From assembly GCF_000721605.1 (NCBI RefSeq), contig NZ_JOIZ01000010.1, positions 62,001 through 126,000 of the forward strand: DNA of 64,000 nucleotides, given 5' to 3'. Source of the stretch: Streptomyces sp. NRRL S-37. GTDB taxonomy: Bacteria > Actinomycetota > Actinomycetes > Streptomycetales > Streptomycetaceae. The position numbers were made by a program, and so were the translations under genes. Positions 1 through 7,737 of the stretch are shown in pieces; the stretch's first letter is position 1; every line of letters starts with the position of its first letter. A model generated the notes under the pieces. That model did not search any database. It saw only the letters and a program-made list of their open reading frames with translations, and was not told where the DNA came from.

Positions 1-4
1 AGAG

Positions 5-178
5 ATGACGACCGATGCGTGTGGCGAGTTCCTCGCCGCCGTGGACCAACTGCGCGACGACAGTGGCACCGTGCGCCTGACCGCCCACACCTCCAGCGTC
101 TCCGCCGACGCTTGGAACGCCCCGGCCACCAGCGCCGAATCGGCCCCGGCTACCCCGGAGGCAGACAGCGCCATCTGA
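5..178 (+). CDS. 57-aa ORF (possibly partial) upstream of HExxH hydroxylase
   Basis: An open frame runs from the window edge to a TGA at 176-178. The first ATG is at 5 and would give 57 residues beginning MTTDACGEFL and ending PEADSAI. The start cannot be fixed because the frame is open to position 2 and the ribosome site would be off-window. It is followed after about 100 bp, on the same strand, by the HExxH peptide hydroxylase. Genes of that family usually sit beside ribosomal peptide substrates, so this could be a precursor peptide. It could equally be the C-terminus of a longer protein. Ser, Thr and Ala are abundant in its second half and there is one Trp. Confidence 0.4.
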   Translation: MTTDACGEFLAAVDQLRDDSGTVRLTAHTSSVSADAWNAPATSAESAPATPEADSAI

Positions 179-275
179 TCGGGCCGGCCCATCCATCCAG
201 CCAGCCCACATCACAGACCCGGTGCCGGCGCCCCACGGCCCGGCACCGGGGCCCGCTGCCAAGGAGCCTCCCGAC

Positions 276-1187
276 ATGAACGACATCGCCGCCGCCCTCG
301 ACCTGGACGTCATTGCCGTCCACCGCCGCGAACGCACCGCCGCCGCGCTGACCCTGCTCGACCCCGGTTCCGTCTTGCCGCCGGACGATGAGGCACTGCC
401 CTTGGCCTACGCCCTGGCACACCACCGGCTCGAAGGCGCCGAGAACGCCGCACGCCGCCGCGACGCGACCACCCTCGATTGGTACCGCAACGCCGCTGCC
501 CCCGCCCTTGCTCGCCTGGCCCACTCCTCTCGCCTTGGCCCGCGCATCGTGATCGCCCCGGACGAGGACGAGATGATCCGCGGCCCGCACTCCGACACCC
601 CGTACTACGTCCTCGGCCCCGACACGGCCGGCGCCGCCCAGTCCCTGGCCGCGCTGGCCGACGATGCCTCCGGCCACATCGCTGCCACCGGCCTCGACGA
701 GCTTGTCGAAGCGCACGCCGCCGTGATTTGCCTGACCGGCCGACGCCGTCCCGACCAGACCCTGCGGAGCTTCGCGATCACACGGCTCCCGGCGACCGTC
801 TTCGCCGACCACACCGGTGACGCTGCCGTGCTGGGCCGCGACCTCGTCCACGAAGCCGCCCACAACTGGCTCAACGACGCCCTCGCCGCGCTCCACATCA
901 CCATCCCCGACGATAAGACGTACTTCTCCCCGTGGCGCGGCACCCAGCGGCCCGCCTACGGGTTCCTCCACGCATGCTTCGCCTTCCCTCTCACGATGAT
1001 CTACGCAGCCCGGGCGCGGCTCGACGCCACCGGAGCCGGAAATGCCGTCCTCGCCGACCATGAACGCCAACAGCGGCCCCGGCTGGACGCCGCCCAGGAC
1101 GACTTCACCCGCGCTGTGAAGTTGATTCCCGACCCCGGACTGCGTGAACGGCTCGACAGCGTTTTCCAGCACGCCCGCACGCTCTGA
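276..1187 (+). CDS. aKG-HExxH-type putative peptide beta-hydroxylase
   Basis: This 303-aa protein has the motif HEAAH at residues 192-196, followed by an SPWR block near 218-221 and a helix-rich tail. That arrangement fits the HEXXH-motif putative peptide-modification family, now described as alpha-ketoglutarate HExxH-type peptide beta-hydroxylases (family knowledge). Such enzymes usually modify ribosomal peptides and are encoded in RiPP loci, which agrees with the FxLD lanthipeptide genes downstream. The start at 276 follows an AAGGAG ribosome site about 12 bp upstream. It converges on the minus-strand NUDIX block. Its substrate could be the small upstream ORF, the FxLD precursor or a peptide encoded off-window; the sequence does not say which. 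Confidence 0.7.
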   Translation: MNDIAAALDLDVIAVHRRERTAAALTLLDPGSVLPPDDEALPLAYALAHHRLEGAENAARRRDATTLDWYRNAAAPALARLAHSSRLGPRIVIAPDEDEMIRGPHSDTPYYVLGPDTAGAAQSLAALADDASGHIAATGLDELVEAHAAVICLTGRRRPDQTLRSFAITRLPATVFADHTGDAAVLGRDLVHEAAHNWLNDALAALHITIPDDKTYFSPWRGTQRPAYGFLHACFAFPLTMIYAARARLDATGAGNAVLADHERQQRPRLDAAQDDFTRAVKLIPDPGLRERLDSVFQHARTL

Positions 1188-1288
1188 ACTACACCCATAG
1201 ACCGCAGGGACTTCGAGGATCTCGCGCGCAGCACCAGCCGCTACCGTCCAGGACGGCAACCTCATCCCATCACGAGCCCGAAGTTGGA

Positions 1289-1312
1289 GATCTTCTTCTT
1301 CCCAAGAAGATC
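1289..1312. terminator. Stem-loop between convergent genes
   Basis: GATCTTCTT and AAGAAGATC form a perfect 9-bp stem with a 6-nt loop in the 263-bp space between the hydroxylase gene (plus) and the methyltransferase-NUDIX gene (minus). The AT-rich stem stands out from the local GC content. There is no U-tract, so a terminator role is inferred from position only. No gene is evident elsewhere in 1188-1450. Confidence 0.4.
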
Positions 1313-1450
1313 GGGAAGGGCGGGGCCCATCCCCGCGCGCCCTCGTGCTCCTCGGCGAATACCCAGAGTTCCACGAGTACACCCGCGCCCACTTTTGTCT
1401 CCTTCGACGGCAAGGCTGAGGTGGCGCGACAGGTTCGTCGGTGCCGGCGT

Positions 1451-2650
1451 TCAGATCGGGCCGTTGCCCGGCGTGGCCGCTGGTCCGGATGCGAAACGCG
1501 TGAAGTGCGCGGGCGGGTGGTCGATGGGCAAGTCGGACCGCCAGGCGGTGAGGATCTGGGCGCTGCACACGAACAGGCCGTCGGGGAGCTGATCGAGCGG
1601 GTACCACGCCCAGTCGCCGACACTCTCGCCCGGCTGCGTGGCCGGCTGTCCTTGCCAGGCGTGGACGAGCGCACCGACGGTGACCCGTAGGACACCTTCG
1701 ACGCGGTCGACGAGCGTGCCCAGGAGACTCACGTCGCCGGGCCGAGCGACTAGACCGGATTCCTCAGCGAGTTCGCGAACGACCGCGTCCTCGAAGGATT
1801 CCCCGGCCTCCACGCTGCCACCGGGCAGTTCGAGGGTGCCGCGGCGGTGCCGGCCCAAGAGGATGCCCTGCTCGCTGAGCAGGATCGCTCCGACGCCGAC
1901 GGCCGCGTGGGCGGCCGGCGCTCGGGTGCTGCGGGGTCGGCTGGAGACGCGTGTGGACCGGTCGGGAAGGCGCCGGGCGCGGATGAGCTGCTGAATGACC
2001 GAGGCGCTCTCGTCGGGGTGCGGGAACAGGTCGATGGCCTCGACACGGAAGCCGTACTCGGTGAGTAGGTCCTCCCACAGCTGCGGGGCCAGGACCCACA
2101 TCTGTGTCGGCAGGGGCGGGTCGTCGCGCAGCAGGATCATCTGCTCGCGCGGCGCCACTTCCGTGGATGGACCGCGGCCGTGCAGGTCGGTGTGCAGGAA
2201 CGAGAGGACCAAGGGGGCGCCCGGACACAGTCCGTCGCGCAGTGCGGGCAGCGAGCGGTGCGGGTCGATGAAGGCGAGCGTCCCGATCGCGTACGCGGCG
2301 TCGAACGGCTCGGCTCCGGCCAGGTACTCGGTCACGTCTGCTTGGACGAACTCCACGCCGTCAACGTCCGCGTGGGCGGAGACGGCGCGTTCGTGCTGGG
2401 TCGGGGACAGCTCGATGCCGGTGACGCGGGCTCCGTGAGCCTGGGCCAGATGGACGGCGTGGTGGCCGGCTCCGGAGCCGATGTCCAGGACGCGGCGGCC
2501 GGTGACGTCGCCGAGGACTTCTGCTCCCGGTCCGATTCCTTCCCAGGGCGTCCAGCCGAGCCGGTCGGGGATGGGTGGGGTGTGGGCGCGGGCGAGTTGG
2601 CGCCGGCCGTAGATCTGCCAGGCCCGGGTGTTGGTGTCCTCGGCGGGCAC
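1451..2650 (-). CDS. SAM methyltransferase-NUDIX hydrolase fusion
   Basis: A 399-aa two-domain protein. Residues about 10-225 are a class I SAM-dependent methyltransferase with the glycine-rich motif VLDIGSGAG near 54-62. Residues about 245-390 are a NUDIX hydrolase with an intact box (GGSVEAGE, then RELAEESGL) at 278-300. The GTG start at 2650 follows AGGAGG at 5 nt spacing. It is the last gene of the minus-strand NUDIX block, 29 bp behind the ASCH-NUDIX gene. NUDIX enzymes cleave nucleoside diphosphates linked to another group; neither substrate can be predicted here. The fusion suggests that methylation and nucleotide hydrolysis act on the same or consecutive metabolites. Confidence 0.8.
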   Translation of the reverse strand: MPAEDTNTRAWQIYGRRQLARAHTPPIPDRLGWTPWEGIGPGAEVLGDVTGRRVLDIGSGAGHHAVHLAQAHGARVTGIELSPTQHERAVSAHADVDGVEFVQADVTEYLAGAEPFDAAYAIGTLAFIDPHRSLPALRDGLCPGAPLVLSFLHTDLHGRGPSTEVAPREQMILLRDDPPLPTQMWVLAPQLWEDLLTEYGFRVEAIDLFPHPDESASVIQQLIRARRLPDRSTRVSSRPRSTRAPAAHAAVGVGAILLSEQGILLGRHRRGTLELPGGSVEAGESFEDAVVRELAEESGLVARPGDVSLLGTLVDRVEGVLRVTVGALVHAWQGQPATQPGESVGDWAWYPLDQLPDGLFVCSAQILTAWRSDLPIDHPPAHFTRFASGPAATPGNGPI

Positions 2651-2679
2651 GGTTGCCTCCTGGGTGGGCGTGCTGGGGG

Positions 2680-3582
2680 TCAGGTGTGCGTGATCAGGTA
2701 CGCGGGGCCTTCGCCGCGCCGGGCTCGTTCGATGGCGGCGAGGCGTGCGAAGGCGCGCGGCGCCATCAGCTCCTGCCAGGTGGCGAGGTCGTGGACGGCC
2801 CACATGTCGTGCTCGGCGGGGTCGAGGCGGATCCGGTCGAGCTGGTCCGCGGTCAGCCGTCCTCCGTCGAAGATGAGCCCCACCTTGTTCAGTGGCAGGC
2901 GCGGCCCGGCGTGCAGGAAGTGCGTCAGGAGCAGCCTCGGCGTTCCCAGGCCGAGTTCGAGGCCCGTCTCCTCGATCGCCTCGCGCCGGGCGGTCTGCAG
3001 GGGGTCCTCGCCTGGGGCGTCCAGGTTGCCACCCGGGAACTGCCAGAGTCTTGAGCCGTAGACCGAGCGGAGCTGGATGGGCCGGTCGTGCTCGTCGCGG
3101 ATGTAGAGGCAGCCGTAGACCGTGTGGTGGGGGACGGTCTGCGTGTACTCCTCGGCCGTCATCGGCATGGGGTGGCCGGGCCGGGCGGGGCGGTGGTCGA
3201 ACGCGAGGGCGAGAACGCCGAGGGCTTCCTTGGCCGGCGGGTAGATGCCGCGGAGGTTGGCGAGCAGCTCGCCGGGCGGCCCGCCCGAGTCGATCCGCGC
3301 AGTGTCCTCGGAGCGGAGCAGGTCCTCGAAGGAGGGGTACGGGGTGATCCGCTGCACGATGACGTCGAGTTCCCGCCCGGTATCCCGGTCGTGGAAGACG
3401 ACCGTGTCGCCCACGGCGACGGTGCGCTTGGTAGGGGTGGCCACCCTCACTTCGATCGTCTTGCGCCCTGCTTCCACCTGCCGGTAGTACCGCCCGAGCA
3501 GGTGCATGTGGTGCTCGGGCGGTACGTCTGCGCCCGCTGGGCTTGGGACGCCTGAAATCGCCTGCTGGGTGTCGTCAGACAT
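2680..3582 (-). CDS. ASCH domain-NUDIX hydrolase fusion
   Basis: A 300-aa protein. Residues about 26-128 look like an ASCH domain (PUA-like fold, often RNA- or nucleotide-binding), with HLLGRYYRQVEAGRKTIEVR near 27-46 and a beta-rich continuation. Residues about 150-290 are a NUDIX domain whose box (GGNLDAPGE ... REAIEETGL, 184-208) has one extra residue in the first spacer but keeps the metal-binding Glu pair. The ATG at 3582 has GGAGG 6 nt upstream. It is separated from the kinase-VanX gene by 133 bp that hold no obvious feature. The pairing suggests hydrolysis of a modified nucleotide or an RNA-linked substrate, which is inference. Confidence 0.78.
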   Translation of the reverse strand: MSDDTQQAISGVPSPAGADVPPEHHMHLLGRYYRQVEAGRKTIEVRVATPTKRTVAVGDTVVFHDRDTGRELDVIVQRITPYPSFEDLLRSEDTARIDSGGPPGELLANLRGIYPPAKEALGVLALAFDHRPARPGHPMPMTAEEYTQTVPHHTVYGCLYIRDEHDRPIQLRSVYGSRLWQFPGGNLDAPGEDPLQTARREAIEETGLELGLGTPRLLLTHFLHAGPRLPLNKVGLIFDGGRLTADQLDRIRLDPAEHDMWAVHDLATWQELMAPRAFARLAAIERARRGEGPAYLITHT

Positions 3583-3715
3583 TCGTGCCTCCGTTCGATG
3601 CTTTCCGTCCGTCGCGGTCGTGGAGTCGCGACCGTCCACGGAGCGGTGGCCGCGTTCCTGCCTGCCTGGCTGGGAGCGGATGCGTGGCGAGGAAGTGGAC
3701 GAGTCCGCTGCCGTG

Positions 3716-4984
3716 CTAAGGCAGTTCGGTCGGTCCGTAGCGCGCGTGCGGCTCCTGCTTCGTCAACGCGTCGTACCGGTCCGCCACCGAGAAGTGCCAG
3801 AACTCCGTCCCATAGTTCGTAAAACCTGCGCCCTCCATGGCGTTGAGCAGCAGCGTGCGGTGGTGGCGCGCGAGATCGCCAAGTTTCGGAGCATGCGTGA
3901 AGCAGGCCCCGTCGCTCTCCTCCGGGGAGGCATTGACACGGGTGCCGAGATCGAGTTCGTGGCCGTCCTGGTCGACGAGGGTCACGTCCACGGCAGCGCC
4001 CGCGGAGTGAGGCGCGATCTCTGGCGGCGACACGTACCGGCTGGCGCCCTGGTGCAGCTGCTCAGGTGTCCAGTCAGGGTGGGCGGCGGCCAGCTCGTCG
4101 CGGTACTCGGTGAAGTAGCGCTGCTGGAGGGGAAGCGGCCGGTAGCCCTCGATGAACAGCAGGTCGGTGCCAGCGGGCAGGAGTGAGCGGGCGTGCTTCA
4201 GCCGGCCCAGGACGCCCTCGCGGACGTGGGCGAACGCGCCCAGCGGGTCTCGCTTGCGGGGGTCGACGCGGAAGTCGTGGTCGCGCACGTCGACGAGCGG
4301 CTCTCCGCACTCGCGCACGGGGATCGCCGCGACCTGCGGATCGGACATCAACACCAGAGGGGTCATTGAGTCTCCCTGTGACGGATTGCGCTGAGGCGGC
4401 GGGGTGGGGGCGGCAGCGTTCAGATCGGTTTCGCGCACGATCCGGGCGACGGTGTCCTGCAGCGTGCTGTCGGCCAGAATCATGCTCTCCAGACCGCCGG
4501 GCAGCAGATCCAGCTCCCGGTACCAGGAGGCGAGGTGGTTGTCGGTGACGTGCGCCAGGTACGCGGCATCCGCCTTTGACGCGTGCCGTACCAACGTCGC
4601 CTCCAGCGGAACGTCGAGGTAGTAGCAGCGGGAGACACCGCGGTGATCCCGTACCAGAGACGTGATCATGTGGCCGTAGCGGTCGGCGTACAGGATCCCT
4701 TCGAGCACGACATGAAAGCCGGCGTCCAGTGCTTCGCGGGCAATCCTGCCCAGAAGGGCGATGTTGGCGCCTCGCGCCGTGTCATGCTCCCGCAGCACGT
4801 TCCGGCGGATCGCGTCCTGCCCTACGATCGCGACACCACGGCCGTAGTGGTCTCGCAGGCCCTGGGCCACGCTCGACTTGCCCGACGCCGAGTTGCCGCG
4901 AATGACTACGAGGCGGGTGTCCGGACGCCCGGCCGCAGTCGCAGAGGACACGCGGCAGGGTGCGCCGCTCGGGGTGCCGGTCAT
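3716..4984 (-). CDS. P-loop kinase fused to VanX-like D-Ala-D-Ala dipeptidase
   Basis: A 422-aa fusion. The N-terminal half has a Walker A motif (GNSASGKSS, 30-38) and resembles AAA_33/zeta-toxin-like small-molecule kinases. After a Pro-rich linker near 195-205, the C-terminal half is an M15D peptidase like VanX. It has EGYRP near 279-283, zinc ligands His326 and Asp333 in PHSAGAAVD, and Glu394/His397 in EFWHF, so the catalytic set is complete. VanX cleaves D-Ala-D-Ala, and some zeta-type kinases act on peptidoglycan precursors (family knowledge). The ATG at 4984 overlaps the stop of the upstream triple-NUDIX gene by 4 nt. An internal ATG at 4366 has its own GGGAG site, so a separate peptidase could also be made. 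Self-protection against a lipid II-binding peptide is one possible role (inference). Confidence 0.78.
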   Translation of the reverse strand: MTGTPSGAPCRVSSATAAGRPDTRLVVIRGNSASGKSSVAQGLRDHYGRGVAIVGQDAIRRNVLREHDTARGANIALLGRIAREALDAGFHVVLEGILYADRYGHMITSLVRDHRGVSRCYYLDVPLEATLVRHASKADAAYLAHVTDNHLASWYRELDLLPGGLESMILADSTLQDTVARIVRETDLNAAAPTPPPQRNPSQGDSMTPLVLMSDPQVAAIPVRECGEPLVDVRDHDFRVDPRKRDPLGAFAHVREGVLGRLKHARSLLPAGTDLLFIEGYRPLPLQQRYFTEYRDELAAAHPDWTPEQLHQGASRYVSPPEIAPHSAGAAVDVTLVDQDGHELDLGTRVNASPEESDGACFTHAPKLGDLARHHRTLLLNAMEGAGFTNYGTEFWHFSVADRYDALTKQEPHARYGPTELP

Positions 4985-6468
4985 GCCGGCCAGCCCGTCT
5001 CGCTGTACAGCTCGCCGTTCTGGATCTTCGCGATGGCCACCCGGGTGTAGGGGACGAGGTCGTCGGGAAGGGCGGCGGGATCCCAGAATCTCCACTGGGT
5101 GCACTTGTCCGGCTCACGCAGCTCCGGCTCGCCGCTCCAGGCGCGGGCGCGGAAGAACAGGCCCATGCGGGGCCGGTCCCCGGCCTTGTCGATGTGGTGG
5201 ACGACGTGGACGAGTTCGACATCCTGGCGCTCGATGTGCAGACCGGCTTCCTCCCGTGCCTCCCTGATCAGACATGTGATGGCGTTCTCCTGCTCGCAGT
5301 GGCCAGCCAGGACGTGCCAGGTGGACGGCGCGAAGATGGAGTCGGGGTGGCGCAGCCCGAGCAGCACCGTCCCGTCAGGCCGCTCCAGGTAGAGGTGGAC
5401 ACCGATGACGTTGAGGACCGTGCCGTGTGGCGAAGCTGGGCGACGCGCCTTCTGCGCTGCGAGCTCGCTCTGCGGCGTGGTGCTGACCGGGCGGCTGGCG
5501 GCGTGGCGCCGTACGAGGTCGCTGGTGGTGTCGGCGATGCGCAGGCGGTGGAGGTTGTCGGGGGCGAACCAGGCCAGCATCACCCCTTCGGTCAACTGGA
5601 GTTCGCGGGGGTCACCGTTCCACCGGCCGGCGTAGATGGCGATGGGCACGGTCGTGCCGGCGTCGTCGGTGGCGTACTCGGTGCCGAAGGGGGTCAGGTC
5701 GGCGAGGTCGAGGCCGGCTTCCTCGGCCAGTTCGCGCCGGACGGTGTGCTCCAGGGTTGCGTCCTGGGGCTCTCGGCCTCCGCCCAACAGGGACCACATG
5801 CCCGGCTCCCAGATCTGGCCGGGGAAGTAGTCGCGAAGGTGGAGCAGGTACTCGCCGCGGTCGTTGTAGATCAGGGCGGAAGCGTTGGCCGTCTCCGGTC
5901 CGACCTGGAGCGGGAGCTTGAGGAGCTTGTCGCGCAGGGCCAGGGAGGTCACCCGGTCCACCGGGCGCCACTCGATGCCGCCGACCTCTTCTTCCTGCAG
6001 CACCACCGGCGTCTCGGGCGCGGTGTGCAGGCGGAAGAGGAACCGGAAGTCGAAGTGCTGGTGGCCTGGTTCGCCTTTGCCTGGGTGGGCGTCGATGTCG
6101 TGGGTGTCGATGTCGAAGGGCACCGTCTCATAGCCGGGCCACGGCGTGACGGCCTGGGGCGGGATCCCGGTCTCCTCGTGCAGCTCTCGCAGCGCCACTG
6201 CTGCCAGGGACTCGTCAGCGGGCTCGGTGTGTCCGCCGGGGGCGAGGACCTTTCCGCTCGCCAGATGCAGCACGTGCAGGACGCGGCCGAGCTGGTCGAC
6301 GACGATCACGCTGCAGGTGACGTGTCCGGTGAAGGAGGAACGGCTGGTGATGTCGTGACCGGTCCGGTCCAGGGCGTCCAGGAGTCCGCCGAGCTGCTCG
6401 CGCTCGTGAGGGTGACGAGCGAGGTAAGCATCGACGGTGGTGAGGATGTGGCGGTGCGACAACGGCAT
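4981..6468 (-). CDS. Protein with three tandem NUDIX domains
   Basis: A 495-aa protein with three NUDIX boxes, near residues 79-101 (GGHTEPADE, RELHEETGI), 231-253 (REPQDA, RELAEEAGL) and 389-410 (GHCEQE, REAREEAGL). The first fits the consensus best. In the second the upstream conserved Glu is Ala, and in the third the first spacer is one residue short, but all three keep the REUxEExGU metal-binding core. The ATG at 6468 has GAGG about 8 nt upstream. Triple NUDIX proteins are uncommon; they may hydrolyse different nucleotides or combine catalytic and binding modules. It is translationally coupled (ATGA) to the kinase-VanX gene. Confidence 0.82.
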   Translation of the reverse strand: MPLSHRHILTTVDAYLARHPHEREQLGGLLDALDRTGHDITSRSSFTGHVTCSVIVVDQLGRVLHVLHLASGKVLAPGGHTEPADESLAAVALRELHEETGIPPQAVTPWPGYETVPFDIDTHDIDAHPGKGEPGHQHFDFRFLFRLHTAPETPVVLQEEEVGGIEWRPVDRVTSLALRDKLLKLPLQVGPETANASALIYNDRGEYLLHLRDYFPGQIWEPGMWSLLGGGREPQDATLEHTVRRELAEEAGLDLADLTPFGTEYATDDAGTTVPIAIYAGRWNGDPRELQLTEGVMLAWFAPDNLHRLRIADTTSDLVRRHAASRPVSTTPQSELAAQKARRPASPHGTVLNVIGVHLYLERPDGTVLLGLRHPDSIFAPSTWHVLAGHCEQENAITCLIREAREEAGLHIERQDVELVHVVHHIDKAGDRPRMGLFFRARAWSGEPELREPDKCTQWRFWDPAALPDDLVPYTRVAIAKIQNGELYSETGWPA

Positions 6469-6524
6469 GAGGGCTACCTCAGAGAAGTGCGGAGCGGGAG
6501 GAGGCGAGACGGGGCGGGTTCGGG

Positions 6525-7661
6525 TCAGCTCAGCCGCATCCCCTCCGCCGGGATCTCCTCGATGGCGGTGGCGCGGGCGGTGGGCAGGCGCCACCGCTCC
6601 CGTGCCGTGTCCACCGCGAGCTGGGCTTGCTGGGCTCCGGGCGGGCCCCAGCCCAGCAGGGCGGCTGCCTGGGCGGGGGTGGCGAGCAGGCGGGCGAAGG
6701 GTCTGCCGGTGGCTGGATCGACGGCTGTTGGACCGATGGCGGTGACCCGGGCGGTCAGGCGAAGCCGGGCGTTGGGCCCCACGCCTCCGTAGACCTCGCC
6801 GATCTCGTCTAGCACCCAGCCCAGTCGCACCGGATCGGTGAGGGTGAGCTGGGCTTCCTCAGCGGCTTCGCGGTGCAGGGCGTCCTCGGGCGTCGCGTCG
6901 GTGCTCTCCACGGTGCCGCCGGGCAGCATCGGCAGCGCGCCCCGCGGGCCGGGGTCGGCCACCAGGACGACCCGGCCGTCGGGGACGAAGCACCATGCCC
7001 AGGCTTGCTGCACGGGTAGCCGCTCGGGCACGGAACTGCGGTGGAGAGGGTTGTTCCACAAGGGCCGGTAGCGGACGTGGACGTCGTGCCGGTCCAGCGC
7101 CGGGACGTCGAGAATGTGCCGTCCGTCGGCGAGGTGCGCGGTGGCGGTGTTCCCGAGCCGGGCACGATAGGCAGCAAGCATGATCTGCCCGTCCACGGGG
7201 CGCAGCCGCTGGACCGCGTCCCGGGTCTCCAAGAAGGCGTACTCGGACAGCTCCTCGCGCGGCAAGCGGATCGCCTCCATCTGGCCAGGGGTGAGGGACC
7301 CCCCGTCGAAGACGAATCGGACCTCGCCAGGACAGTGCGTGCCGAGCTGAAGGTCGGGGTGGTGCGCGGAGAAGGAGTGGACGGCGAGTACGGCCGACAG
7401 CGGCAGATCCAGGCCCAGTTCCTCGGTGATCTCGCGCCGGCAGGTGACGTGTGGGTGTTCACCGAGTTCGACGACACCTCCGGGCAGTAGCCACGAGCCG
7501 TCCTCGCGGTAGGTGGGGCGCACCAGCAGGACCTGACCAACCTCGTTGGTGATGATCGCGGCGGCACCGAGCCACGCGGTATGGCGGGACGCGGCGTACT
7601 GCTCTGCGGGCACAGCGGCACGCGCTGAGACGTGATCCGAAGAGGACACGGGAGAGGTCAC
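6525..7661 (-). CDS. Protein with two NUDIX domains, the second degenerate
   Basis: A 378-aa protein. The first NUDIX box is intact (GGVVELGE ... REITEELGL, residues 61-84). The second (GGTVESTDA ... REAAEEAQL, about 248-272) lacks the upstream Glu and has Gln in place of the conserved Gly, so it may bind ligand rather than hydrolyse it. The chosen GTG at 7661 lies 11 nt after a GGAAGG sequence, a rather long spacing; a start further in is possible. It lies 76 bp behind the second methyltransferase gene and 56 bp before the triple-NUDIX gene, probably in the same transcript. Substrate unknown. Confidence 0.78.
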   Translation of the reverse strand: MTSPVSSSDHVSARAAVPAEQYAASRHTAWLGAAAIITNEVGQVLLVRPTYREDGSWLLPGGVVELGEHPHVTCRREITEELGLDLPLSAVLAVHSFSAHHPDLQLGTHCPGEVRFVFDGGSLTPGQMEAIRLPREELSEYAFLETRDAVQRLRPVDGQIMLAAYRARLGNTATAHLADGRHILDVPALDRHDVHVRYRPLWNNPLHRSSVPERLPVQQAWAWCFVPDGRVVLVADPGPRGALPMLPGGTVESTDATPEDALHREAAEEAQLTLTDPVRLGWVLDEIGEVYGGVGPNARLRLTARVTAIGPTAVDPATGRPFARLLATPAQAAALLGWGPPGAQQAQLAVDTARERWRLPTARATAIEEIPAEGMRLS

Positions 7662-7737
7662 GTAGCTCTGCCTTCCGAGACGATGGACGGGAGGGTGTGC
7701 AGCGTGCCGGCGAGGGTTGCTCAGAGGGCACCGCCGT

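Noticed and set aside
4960..6792. 610-codon plus-strand frame opposite the NUDIX genes
   Set aside because: Shadow frame caused by GC-rich third positions; the minus strand carries clear NUDIX motifs.
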